Assembly (NCBI GenBank): GCA_965284365.1
Contig: OZ260079.1
Span: 1,178,001-1,242,000 of the forward strand
Origin: Phragmitibacter sp965284365
Lineage (GTDB): Bacteria; Verrucomicrobiota; Verrucomicrobiia; Verrucomicrobiales; Verrucomicrobiaceae
Length of the DNA stretch: 64,000 bases
Direction: 5' to 3'
The notes below the pieces were generated by a model. That model was not told where the DNA came from. It did no database searches and worked only from the letters and a program-made list of their open reading frames with translations. Below are positions 44,912 through 53,033 of this stretch, piece by piece; position 1 is the first letter of the stretch, and the number at the start of each line of letters is the position of its first letter. The position numbers and the translations under genes are program-made.

Positions 44912-44949
44912 TTCACACCGATTTCACCGTGCATTCACCGCTGCTTCAC
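44912..44949 (+). promoter_or_regulatory. Cre-tag array 2: four TTCAC direct repeats, 11-bp period
   Basis: TTCAC occurs at 44912, 44923, 44934 and 44945, separated by exactly six bases each. It lies in the 98-bp gap between the two creD genes, 52 bp before the second start. A TACTAG hexamer at 44962-44967, 12 bp after the last repeat, is a plausible -10 element, so the array would occupy the -35 and upstream positions expected for an activator. Confidence 0.88.
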
Positions 44950-45001
44950 GCACCAAACCTTTACTAGCGGCATCAACCTAATCGCGATTCACAACACGAC
45001 C

Positions 45002-46204
45002 ATGAAACCATCCCGGCTCCTCGCCATTGCCTTCATAATCGGTCTGGCCACATTTGCGTGGTTCGTTCTCGGCACCACGATCGTGGCCAGATCTTCCCAA
45101 ACAGGTGGCAGACTGCAATCTGAGGTGCGCAAGGTCTGGGGGCCGGGACTGGCGCAGCCTCACCTGACCTTGGCCCCGGATATCCCTTCGGCGAATCCAG
45201 AGGACACCCTCCCGTCCAAGTCAGAAGTGGATGTCACCTTGAAATATCAGCCAGTAAAGCGAGGCCTTCTTTGGCATCGCACGTATGCTGCGCAGTTCCA
45301 AGCCAAGTATGAAATCACGAATCGATCCAGCAGTTCCCGGAACTTCCGCATCATACTCGGCCTCCCGGTCAATGGAGGCAGCTTTGAGAACTTCCAGTTT
45401 CAGATGGGAAGTGAACCGGGCACGGCATTCGTCCCGCGTGATGGAGTCGTAGAGACGATCACTTCCATCCCTGCTGGCGGCACCGTGCCGCTCACCGTTG
45501 CTTATGAGGCTCGGGGACTTGATGATTGGGCCTACACCTTCCCATCCGCGAGCCGGGCACAGAATTTTGTTCTTCGCATGAGGACGGATTTCGATGCCAT
45601 TCACTTCCCTGCGGAGGCCACGTCTCCCACCACCCGCAATCCGCTACCCGATGGACGCGGCTGGGAACTGGAATGGAACTATCGCGATACGATTTCCCCC
45701 CGACACATCGCCATGGAAATGCCTCCTCAGCTCAATGCTGGCCCTGTGCTGACCCGCATTTCCTTTTTCGCGCCGTTGTCCCTCATTTTCTTCTTTGGCG
45801 TGCTGATCATGGTGAGCTTTCTCCGCGGGGTGAACCTCCACCCTCTGACCTGCGGCTTTGTGGCGGCGGGCTACTTTTCCTTTCATCTGCTTCTGGCTTA
45901 TATGGGCGACCTGATGCCCCTGCATACCGCCTTCTTTCTGGCGGCGGTGATCTCCGTCACCCTCGTCTGCGGTTATCTGCATCTCGTTATTGGTCGAGTG
46001 CTCTCCGTGCCAGCATTCCTCGCGCAGATGGCTTATATGGTTCTCTTTAGCTACAGCTTCTTCTTCACCGGCGTCACGGGTCTCACTCTGACCATCATGG
46101 GAGTGACCACGCTGGCGTTCTTCATGGTCGTCACTGCCAAGGTGGACTGGGAAACGCTCCTGAAGTCCTCGTCGCTGCCTTGGCGGAAGAACGCTACGGC
46201 GTGA
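45002..46204 (+). CDS. creD: CreD-family inner-membrane protein (copy 2)
   Basis: A 400-residue paralogue of the preceding creD with the same layout: N-terminal helix (LLAIAFIIGLATFAWFVLG), a periplasmic domain with KRGLLWHRTYAAQFQAKYEI, and six C-terminal helices starting FFAPLSLIFFFGVLIMVSF with VNLHPLTCGFVAAGYFSFHL. The two copies are obviously homologous along their whole length but well diverged, so the duplication is old. It has its own Cre-tag array. It is followed 22 bp later by a small membrane protein and then creB, probably as one unit. Confidence 0.92.
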   Translation: MKPSRLLAIAFIIGLATFAWFVLGTTIVARSSQTGGRLQSEVRKVWGPGLAQPHLTLAPDIPSANPEDTLPSKSEVDVTLKYQPVKRGLLWHRTYAAQFQAKYEITNRSSSSRNFRIILGLPVNGGSFENFQFQMGSEPGTAFVPRDGVVETITSIPAGGTVPLTVAYEARGLDDWAYTFPSASRAQNFVLRMRTDFDAIHFPAEATSPTTRNPLPDGRGWELEWNYRDTISPRHIAMEMPPQLNAGPVLTRISFFAPLSLIFFFGVLIMVSFLRGVNLHPLTCGFVAAGYFSFHLLLAYMGDLMPLHTAFFLAAVISVTLVCGYLHLVIGRVLSVPAFLAQMAYMVLFSYSFFFTGVTGLTLTIMGVTTLAFFMVVTAKVDWETLLKSSSLPWRKNATA

Positions 46205-46226
46205 TAGCCAGTCCTTCCCTCAATCT

Positions 46227-46712
46227 ATGTTGGCCTCCACTTTCGATTTCATGATGCTGATCTCGTACGGCTTGGAGTGCTGCCTGTGGTTGATCGCAAC
46301 TGCCTTCGTTATGGTGCTCGTTATCTCCTCTCTGCTGTTTATCTTTGGGACCTGCTTGGCCGCCATCACGCTACTGGCTGCCAGTTACGGAGTACGGATG
46401 AAAAACTTAACTTCGGGCATCAGTCTTTTCCTGGTGGTGCTGGGCGCATTGTCCGGTGGATCAGCAAGCTTGCTCGTTGATGCATTCCTGCAAAACTTAA
46501 ACTGGGAAATCACACACGTGTTGATGGCATCTTTGCCCGGTGCGCTCATTGGGGCTGGGCTGGGATGGTGCGCGGGTTTCTGCATTGGCAGGCTATGGCA
46601 TCAAACGATCCAGTGGTGCTGCACAAGGATCACCTGGATGGACGGCGAACCCGTCGGCCATCCGCCAAGTGGTGTTGACGCCCGATACAAGATCACTCAC
46701 GATTACCCTTAA
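46227..46712 (+). CDS. small polytopic membrane protein in the Cre locus
   Basis: A 161-residue protein with about four hydrophobic helices (near residues 8-30, 32-52, 62-82 and 95-120, the last Gly-rich: LPGALIGAGLGWCAGFCIG). It has several Cys and Trp and a polar 40-residue tail. No known family is recognised. It is located between creD2 (22 bp) and creB (46 bp), on the same strand. Part of the 3' end is also open in the creB frame, but the creB start at 46759 lies outside it. Co-expression with creD2 and creB is inferred from spacing. Confidence 0.65.
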   Translation: MLASTFDFMMLISYGLECCLWLIATAFVMVLVISSLLFIFGTCLAAITLLAASYGVRMKNLTSGISLFLVVLGALSGGSASLLVDAFLQNLNWEITHVLMASLPGALIGAGLGWCAGFCIGRLWHQTIQWCCTRITWMDGEPVGHPPSGVDARYKITHDYP

Positions 46713-46758
46713 AGCGATGCACCCACACACGCTTGTTCCACTCCTTGTTCCTTCCAGC

Positions 46759-47517
46759 ATGAGCACTTCTAAGCCGCCTCGAGTCCTCATCGTGGAAGAT
46801 GAACCTTCCATCGCAGACAACATCCAGTACTCGCTCGAATCGGAAGGTTTCGTTCCCTCTCTGGCCAGCACCGGTGCAGAGGCGCTCCGTCAGATCCGGG
46901 AGGATGATTTTGCGCTCGTTGTCTTGGATATCGGATTGCCAGATATGACAGGATTCGAAGTCTGTCGGCAACTTCACGCGATCAAAGACGTGCCCGTTAT
47001 CTTCCTTACTGCTCGCAACACGGAGGTGGATCGTGTGGTGGGCTTGGAAATCGGCGGCGATGATTATGTCTGCAAACCTTTCAGTCCGCGAGAACTGACC
47101 GCCCGAGTTCGCGCGGTACTGCGTCGCACGCATGGCCACAAGAATGACCAAAGCGCAGCGGCTGGGGCATCTTCTTCATCAGCAGACAAAACAACATCCT
47201 CAATCACTCCGGAAACCAAGCCCCTCGAAGTGGACGATCAACGCTGCCAGGTCCGCTACTTCGGACAAGCACTGGCGCTTTCCGCGTATGAGTTCCGCCT
47301 TCTCAAGGCCCTCGCCAGACATCCGGGTCGTGTCTATTCCCGCTTTCAACTCATGGAGCAGGCCAGTGAAGATCCCGACGCCGCGATGGAACGCACGGTA
47401 GATGCCCACATCAAGTCAATCCGCGCCAAGATGAAATCGGTTCGTGAGGACCTCGATCCCATCATGACGCATCGCGGCCTTGGCTACTCACTGTTGGAAG
47501 CCTGGCCGACCGCGTGA
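46759..47517 (+). CDS. creB: CreB response regulator (OmpR/PhoB family)
   Basis: A 252-residue two-component regulator. The receiver domain (residues 8-120) has the acidic pair in VEDEPS, the phosphoacceptor Asp in LVVLDIGLPDMTGFEVCRQL (very close to E. coli CreB), Thr in IFLTARN and Lys in DDYVCKPFSPREL. A Ser/Ala-rich linker (about 130-155) precedes the winged-helix DNA-binding domain with SAYEFRLLKALARHPGRVYS and AHIKSIRAKM. It is predicted to bind the TTCAC arrays in this window. The start is ATG 46759; ATG 46717 is an alternative, and neither has a strong ribosome site. Confidence 0.92.
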   Translation: MSTSKPPRVLIVEDEPSIADNIQYSLESEGFVPSLASTGAEALRQIREDDFALVVLDIGLPDMTGFEVCRQLHAIKDVPVIFLTARNTEVDRVVGLEIGGDDYVCKPFSPRELTARVRAVLRRTHGHKNDQSAAAGASSSSADKTTSSITPETKPLEVDDQRCQVRYFGQALALSAYEFRLLKALARHPGRVYSRFQLMEQASEDPDAAMERTVDAHIKSIRAKMKSVREDLDPIMTHRGLGYSLLEAWPTA

Positions 47518-47538
47518 CCAAAATTGAATCAGATCACA

Positions 47539-49197
47539 CTAACGCCACTCCACCGCTCCGGCATCCGGCGCCTTTCCTTTGAACGACCCCGACTGACATC
47601 CCGGCAGGGGTTTTCCGTTCCAAGCCTTTGTCAGGTTGCGGCCCGCATCTATGGCTTCCGGCAAAGCCATTTTCGTCACATTCCAACCTTCAGGCGTTTT
47701 CATACCATACACACTTCCCCCATCCCGCTTGTTGTCGCCGCCTTCGGGCCAGGGCCGCGCATCTCCTGCTACGACGTTATTGCCTGCTTCAAAATCCGCC
47801 CCAAGTTTCTTCTTGCTCTCCTCTTCAAAGAAGCCATCCCTCGTCGCCACCAGATTGTTAAACACTTTCCAGTTTGGCGTCGCTTCCTCCTGTGTCGGCT
47901 TGTGAATCAGATAGGTCAGGGCGGGGCCATCACCCGTGATGGTATTGTGGTAGATGTAACCTTCGGCAGGCGAGCAATCCATGCTGAACCAGAAGCCAAA
48001 AGGCGCGCCGCCCAACAACTGGTTGTGATGGATAAAGACCGGGCCAATACGCGGTGTCTTGAAGCGGAAACCTCCATGCGTACGCGTCAATGTATTGTGA
48101 TGCACCTGCACATTGATGCAGCCCACACCGAGCTCAATGCCGGAGTCGCGAGTATTGCTAATGGTGTTTCCCGCGATTTCGGTGTCGCGTCCGTGGTCCG
48201 GATTGCGGAGCGGCTTATCGAGTGTTTCACAGGAATAATCGCCTATGCAAATCCCATCAAACACGCGGTCCAGCTGATTGTTCAGAATACGGTTGCCCGA
48301 TCCCGCGCGGAAGATGTTGATGCCAACACGGTCATAGTACCCGACGTCTTTGTGAACACGCCAGATTTCATAGTTGGCTCTGTCGTGCTTCAAACTGGGC
48401 GCCCACTCTTCCAACGCCCCGCGCGTAATTTTGCAATTCTCCACCACGCATTTCGAGGACTCATCCATGATCGCGATGCCGCAATCTTCATAGCTGATGA
48501 TCTCACATCCTTCGACTTTGCAATCCGTCGCGCCGAGCATGGAGATGGCCACAGCACCGTTCCGAAGCTGCAGGCGTTTCAACGTTACACCCGCGACCTT
48601 GCCGACCGTCACCAGGGGTTGGTCGTTGGCGACAAGGGTAACCTCGCCTTTCGCCGGCATCTGCCCTTTCGGGGAGCGAAAGTAGATTCGCTTCTCCTTG
48701 GGATGATACACATACATGGCGATGATTTGGGAGAAGCCACTCAACGGAGCTCCCTTCTTCAAAAGAGTCGCCCAATGCCACTCCCCTTCTTTTCCAGCCC
48801 GCTTAAAATCCAGCGCGGCCACAAACTTACCCTTCCAGAGCAATCCCGACGGTCGATGCTCGCAAGGCGTGGTAAAAACACCGGTGAAATCATTTCCTGC
48901 GGGTTTCCATTCTTCTTTAATCGGAGTGTCTCCAGAGATGATGGCGCCCGCCTCCGCTTCCAGCGTGATGGCCTTCTCAATCGTGACGCCACCTCGATAC
49001 ACCCCCGGCGAAAGGAGTACGCGATCCCCCGTCGCAGCCTGTTCAATCGCCTTCGCGAGTGCGTTTTCGCCTCCAGAAGCAGACACCCTGACGTCTGCGG
49101 CTCGCAGCGCCGCACCAAGAAGGCTAAAGAAAGCAATCATAGCACACCACTTAATCCTGCCGCGTATTTGCGGGGCGTGAAGAAAACGCATACTCAT
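47539..49197 (-). CDS. secreted right-handed parallel beta-helix protein
   Basis: A 552-residue exported protein. The signal segment CAMIAFFSLLGAALRAADV ends near residue 36. A DUF1565/pectate-lyase-like opening follows (NALAKAIEQAATGDRVLLSP, then GVYRGGVTIEKAITLEAE). Repeated beta-helix coils appear from about residue 200 onward (e.g. LKRLQLRNGAVAISMLGATD, CKVEGCEIISYEDCGIAIMD, GNTISNTRDSGIELGVG). Such proteins bind or cut polysaccharides, but no lyase active site can be assigned by eye. It lies antisense between creB (21 bp) and creC, divergent from creC with a 63-bp gap, an unexpected insertion in a two-component locus. Confidence 0.85.
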   Translation of the reverse strand: MSMRFLHAPQIRGRIKWCAMIAFFSLLGAALRAADVRVSASGGENALAKAIEQAATGDRVLLSPGVYRGGVTIEKAITLEAEAGAIISGDTPIKEEWKPAGNDFTGVFTTPCEHRPSGLLWKGKFVAALDFKRAGKEGEWHWATLLKKGAPLSGFSQIIAMYVYHPKEKRIYFRSPKGQMPAKGEVTLVANDQPLVTVGKVAGVTLKRLQLRNGAVAISMLGATDCKVEGCEIISYEDCGIAIMDESSKCVVENCKITRGALEEWAPSLKHDRANYEIWRVHKDVGYYDRVGINIFRAGSGNRILNNQLDRVFDGICIGDYSCETLDKPLRNPDHGRDTEIAGNTISNTRDSGIELGVGCINVQVHHNTLTRTHGGFRFKTPRIGPVFIHHNQLLGGAPFGFWFSMDCSPAEGYIYHNTITGDGPALTYLIHKPTQEEATPNWKVFNNLVATRDGFFEEESKKKLGADFEAGNNVVAGDARPWPEGGDNKRDGGSVYGMKTPEGWNVTKMALPEAIDAGRNLTKAWNGKPLPGCQSGSFKGKAPDAGAVEWR

Positions 49198-49260
49198 GTT
49201 AATTGAAGCGGGTCATATTGTTCCTGTCTGTTTGAGCAGCGTAGTCCCTTTGCCCTCGTG

Positions 49261-50745
49261 ATGAAACTGAAGCGCTTTCTTTTTTCTATCTGGCATTTTA
49301 TCCAGAGCGCTTCGCTGACCTCTCGACTTTTAGGCGGTTTCACGCTCATCGCAGGACTCAGCTTCTGGCTCATGATCGACAAGGTCCTCGACCGTGTGGA
49401 GCGTCAATACCTCGAAGCTGCCGAAGAGAGCATGGTGGACACCGCGAACGTCATGGCCGAGATCGTTTCCCGCGATATACGACCTGACGGCACGCTTGAC
49501 GCGGTGGCAATACAGACGGCGTTTGACGGTGCTCAGCGCCGCCAATTGCACGCCAAGGTCTATTCACTAACAAAATATCGCGTCGAACTTGAGATTTACG
49601 TTACCGACGAGACGGGCCGCGTTCTCTACGACTCACTGCATCCCGAGACCGTGGGTGAGATTCGCTCCAAACGAGATGTCATTCTCACACTCAATGGCCT
49701 CTATGGCGCACGATCGACGCGCGAGGATGAGGACGACCTTAATTCCTCCGTCATGTACGTCGCTGCGCCTGTCTTGTATCAAGGTCGCACCGTAGGCGTG
49801 GTGAGCATCGGCAAGCCGCAGCGAACCACTTTCAAATTCCGTGACGAAACTCGCGCCTTCCTGAAGCAGACCATCGGGACCCTGGTGCTCAGCATGATGT
49901 TCGGCTCCTTCCTCCTGGCCCGCTGGACCACCCGGCCTATTCGGAGGCTGACAGATTATGCACGGTCCATCACGAGAGGAGAGAAGCCGGCCATACCTGA
50001 ACTGCATGGCAGTGAAATGAAGACCTTGGGAGACACTTTTGAAACCATGCGGGATGTGCTGGAAAACCGCGAATCGGTGGAGCACTACGTCCAAACTCTC
50101 ACGCACGAATTGAAGAGTCCCGTTGCGGCCATCCGCGGTGCCTCCGAGCTGCTGCAAGAGGAAACCATGCCGCAGCCGCAGCGCCTGAAATTCCTGAAAA
50201 ACATTCAGACGGAGAGTTTGCGGGCCCAAGACCTCCTTGACCGCCTCCTCGCGTTAGCTTCTCTGGAAAAGCAGAAGACACTCGAGGACGCAAAGGAAGT
50301 GGATCTCAGCGTGATCGCACGCGAAGTCTGCGATCACTTCATGCCGGTCTTCACACAGCGAAATCTGAAGCTGGATAGCTGGATCGAAGAATCTCTCCTC
50401 GTCCGGGGCGAGCCATTCCTTTTGCAGACAGCGTTGACCAACTTGGTGCAAAACGCTGTCGAGTTCTCGCCGGATGGCGGGATGGTTTCCATTGGATTGA
50501 AAACCATGGACCACCGTGCCTGGTTCATCGTCGAAGACGAAGGCCCTGGCTTGCCCGACTACGCTCGCAAACGCGTCTTCGAGCGTTTCTACTCACTTCC
50601 CCGGCCTCACTCCGGCAAGAAGAGCAGTGGTCTTGGCCTTTGCTTCGTGAGAGAAGCTGCGCTCCTGCATGGTGGATCTGTTGAACTCGAAAACCGCGAC
50701 ACCGGCAAAGGCGCACGAGCTACTTTCAGCATGCCTGCGATATAG
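49261..50745 (+). CDS. creC: CreC sensor histidine kinase
   Basis: A 494-residue membrane histidine kinase. Helices lie near residues 22-42 and 205-225, flanking a periplasmic sensor with LYGARSTREDEDDLNSSVMY and VAAPVLYQGRTVGVVSIGKP, closely matching E. coli CreC. HAMP-type linker, H-box HYVQTLTHELKSPVAAIRGA, N-box LTNLVQNAVEFSPDGG, then VEDEGPGLPDYARKRVFERF and SSGLGLCFVREAALLHGG follow. It should phosphorylate CreB in response to envelope or metabolic stress. It has its own promoter region (63 bp, shared with the beta-helix gene). A GTG at 49258 directly precedes the ATG. Confidence 0.93.
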   Translation: MKLKRFLFSIWHFIQSASLTSRLLGGFTLIAGLSFWLMIDKVLDRVERQYLEAAEESMVDTANVMAEIVSRDIRPDGTLDAVAIQTAFDGAQRRQLHAKVYSLTKYRVELEIYVTDETGRVLYDSLHPETVGEIRSKRDVILTLNGLYGARSTREDEDDLNSSVMYVAAPVLYQGRTVGVVSIGKPQRTTFKFRDETRAFLKQTIGTLVLSMMFGSFLLARWTTRPIRRLTDYARSITRGEKPAIPELHGSEMKTLGDTFETMRDVLENRESVEHYVQTLTHELKSPVAAIRGASELLQEETMPQPQRLKFLKNIQTESLRAQDLLDRLLALASLEKQKTLEDAKEVDLSVIAREVCDHFMPVFTQRNLKLDSWIEESLLVRGEPFLLQTALTNLVQNAVEFSPDGGMVSIGLKTMDHRAWFIVEDEGPGLPDYARKRVFERFYSLPRPHSGKKSSGLGLCFVREAALLHGGSVELENRDTGKGARATFSMPAI

Positions 50746-50769
50746 ACCTATTAGCCTCCTCTCTCTAAC

Positions 50770-51297
50770 TCACTGAGCATCCGAGAGCAGAAATTCATAT
50801 CGATAGTTCTGCAGCAGTTCGTCGGCATGGTCGTAGGTGTCTTGGATGACAAACTTGTATTCTAAGTCTCGCAGGCTCTTTTGCTCCAGCGACTCTGTTC
50901 CTCTCTCTTCTCGGACATTCCAATGATACAAAGCCGCGAGTCGCTGTTTAAGACTATCTGGGATTTGATTGTTCGGAAATGCTCTGCAGGACATTTCCAA
51001 GGCGTGTGCCACGTCCGCTTTACCCAATAAGCGGAACCCATAAGCGGCGCGCTGGATCATCTCAGCGCAACAGGTCTCATAAACGTTAAATAGCCCTCCG
51101 TTTGCAATAAAGCCTGCGGACATCCACGCACAGTAAACAGCGGCCAATACGGGATTTAACTTCACTAAGAAACCCGACATTTGAGCATCATCGGAGAAGT
51201 CGGGAGCATCTTCCGAGATCGCAAAGACCACCCGTTCGACAATCTGCCGTGAGTTCAAATCAGCAGATTGTCCCTCGCTGATTCGATATTCTTTCAT
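50770..51297 (-). CDS. DUF4375/DMP19-like protein
   Basis: A 175-residue all-helical cytosolic protein. The stretch VYCAWMSAGFIANGGLFNVY and a later Ala-rich region resemble DUF4375 (DMP19-like) proteins, whose conserved core is an NGGF/QY-type motif. Function is unknown. It lies 42 bp downstream of glmM on the same strand and converges with creC (24 bp gap). Base composition is slightly more AT-rich than its neighbours. The family assignment is tentative. Confidence 0.55.
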   Translation of the reverse strand: MKEYRISEGQSADLNSRQIVERVVFAISEDAPDFSDDAQMSGFLVKLNPVLAAVYCAWMSAGFIANGGLFNVYETCCAEMIQRAAYGFRLLGKADVAHALEMSCRAFPNNQIPDSLKQRLAALYHWNVREERGTESLEQKSLRDLEYKFVIQDTYDHADELLQNYRYEFLLSDAQ

Positions 51298-51339
51298 CGC
51301 GTCAGCCTTCAGGGGAACGCCATCAATGAGAAGTGTTGG

Positions 51340-52716
51340 TTACGCCCCAATCTGTTCCTTAATCGCCTGCGCGATTTTATCGGCCTGCGCTTCAATATAC
51401 GACGCGTCACGTCCCTCGATGAGCAGACGAATCAGCGACTCCGTACCGGAATAGCGCAAGAGTACACGTCCGAGTGATCCCAAAGCGGCTTCAGTCTCAG
51501 CGATGAGCGCTTGGGCTGCCACGAGTTCTGCTTCAGGGGGCTTGGCCTTCACCCGCAGGTTTCGCTTGAACTGCGGGAAAGGTTTGAGGCAGCGGCGCAG
51601 TTCGCTAAGGGGCTTCCCAGTTTCCACCATGATCTTCAATATTTGAAGCGCAGCAATCAAGCCATCGCCCGTCGTGGCATGGTCACCAAAAATGATATGC
51701 CCGCTTTCCTCAGCGCCGAAGTTCAGCCCGTGCTGACGCATGGCGGCAATCACATAGCGATCCCCCACCCCTGTCCGAATCGTTTTGCCATTGAGGCCAC
51801 CCAACAATTCATCGAGCCCGTAGTTGCTCATGACAGTGACCACGGCTGTGTTCGACTTCAGCGTGCCTTTGCGCAGCATGTGGTTGGCCGCAATGGCGAT
51901 CAACTCATCCCCTGACAGCCGCGCCCCGGTTTCATCGCATAGCAGCACCCGATCGGCATCGCCGTCATGAGAGACCCCGACTTTGGCCCCGCATTTCTTT
52001 TGGAGTGCCTCTATGATCTCGGGATGCGTGCAGCCGCAGTTTTCATTAATGTTGATGCCGTCCGGGCCGGAATGGAAGGCATCGACCTGAGCGCCCAGCC
52101 GGCGGAGAGTTTCTGTGCTGGTAACAGACGACGCCCCATTGGCATTGTCCAAAGCGATGTGAAGTCCGGCGAGGCTCACGCCTTCCATGGACGCAACCGC
52201 GTGCGTGATGTAGCGCTCCTCGGCATCTGAAAGCCGGTAGGTCCGACCGATCGCGTGTTTTTGCGGACGGCTGGCGCCCAAAGAGTCATCGGCCATGGCG
52301 GCCTCGATGGCGGCCTCCTGCTCGTCCGTAAGCTTGTAGCCATCGCCATTGATGAACTTCACCCCGTTGTCTGAAAATGGATTGTGCGAGGCGGAAACCA
52401 CTGCGCCGAAGGCCGCACCCTCTTCCACTGTGAGGAAAGCCACTGCAGGTGTTGGCACCACACCACAGAGCGCCACATCCACCCCCATGCTATTCAGACC
52501 CGCAGCCAGAGCGGACTCAAGCATATCCCCTGAAAGCCGAGTGTCTCGACCGATCACGCACAAAGGTCGCTTCCCTTCCTGTGGCGCAGTCTGATTCAGG
52601 ATACCCGCGGCGGCCATGCCCAGGCGAAGCACGAACTCCGGAGTCATGGGATGTTGGTTTGCCGTAGCGCGAACGCCGTCAGTGCCGAAGTATTGCCGTT
52701 TGGGAGCGGATGCCAT
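51340..52716 (-). CDS. glmM: phosphoglucosamine mutase
   Basis: A 458-residue phosphohexomutase converting glucosamine-6-phosphate to glucosamine-1-phosphate for UDP-GlcNAc and cell-wall synthesis. The N-terminal YFGTDGVRATANQHPMTPEF is diagnostic. The active-site Ser is in GAVVSASHNPFSDNGVKF, the metal site is VSHDGDADRVLLCDETG, and the sugar-binding loop is GAEESGHIIFGDH. The phosphate-binding C-terminus LLRYSGTESLIRLLIEG is complete. In many bacteria glmM sits next to cdaA and cdaR; here these lie 1.1 kb upstream, separated by an opposite-strand gene. Confidence 0.95.
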   Translation of the reverse strand: MASAPKRQYFGTDGVRATANQHPMTPEFVLRLGMAAAGILNQTAPQEGKRPLCVIGRDTRLSGDMLESALAAGLNSMGVDVALCGVVPTPAVAFLTVEEGAAFGAVVSASHNPFSDNGVKFINGDGYKLTDEQEAAIEAAMADDSLGASRPQKHAIGRTYRLSDAEERYITHAVASMEGVSLAGLHIALDNANGASSVTSTETLRRLGAQVDAFHSGPDGININENCGCTHPEIIEALQKKCGAKVGVSHDGDADRVLLCDETGARLSGDELIAIAANHMLRKGTLKSNTAVVTVMSNYGLDELLGGLNGKTIRTGVGDRYVIAAMRQHGLNFGAEESGHIIFGDHATTGDGLIAALQILKIMVETGKPLSELRRCLKPFPQFKRNLRVKAKPPEAELVAAQALIAETEAALGSLGRVLLRYSGTESLIRLLIEGRDASYIEAQADKIAQAIKEQIGA

Positions 52717-53033
52717 CGCCTTGCCTAGCGCAAAGAATTAATTTGGTCAAAAGCAACTGCTCAACTCCTCGGCACGTAAAGACTCAAGACTGGTTCCTTC
52801 CAACTTGTCACACTCTGAGGCGGGAAGGGTCAATTAGCTGAGTTAACTCAGTTATTGCCCACGCGGATCCCGCCACGCCTGGCATTCGTGCCTGCGATAG
52901 CAGAGGCCATTTAGACCTTTGTCGGAGCCATCCAGGCACGAAAAATGCGTTTTCGAGAGAAAGACGCTTGTCCATCGCGCAAAATTGAATTATGGTAATT
53001 ATAGTAGCAGATATCCCGCTTTATTGATATTCT
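52717..53033. other. 317-bp intergenic region with a 14-bp palindrome
   Basis: This is the longest gene-free stretch. It is divergent between glmM and the secreted protein at 53034, so it should hold promoters for both. A perfect 14-bp palindrome CTGAGTTAACTCAG lies at 52838-52851, a possible operator. The 50 bp before 53034 are distinctly AT-rich, unlike the rest of the window, with TTGAAT at 52985-52990 as a possible -35. No ORF, RNA gene or repeat was recognised. Confidence 0.5.

Noticed and set aside
44988..44992. Additional TTCAC just before creD2 as a fifth unit of array 2
   Set aside because: It is 43 bp from the last unit, out of the 11-bp phase, and lies downstream of the putative -10.
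47524..49206. Long plus-strand open frame (560 codons) opposite the beta-helix gene
   Set aside because: No known domain, His/Arg/Ala-rich composition typical of a reverse-strand shadow, while the minus strand encodes a clear signal peptide and beta-helix.
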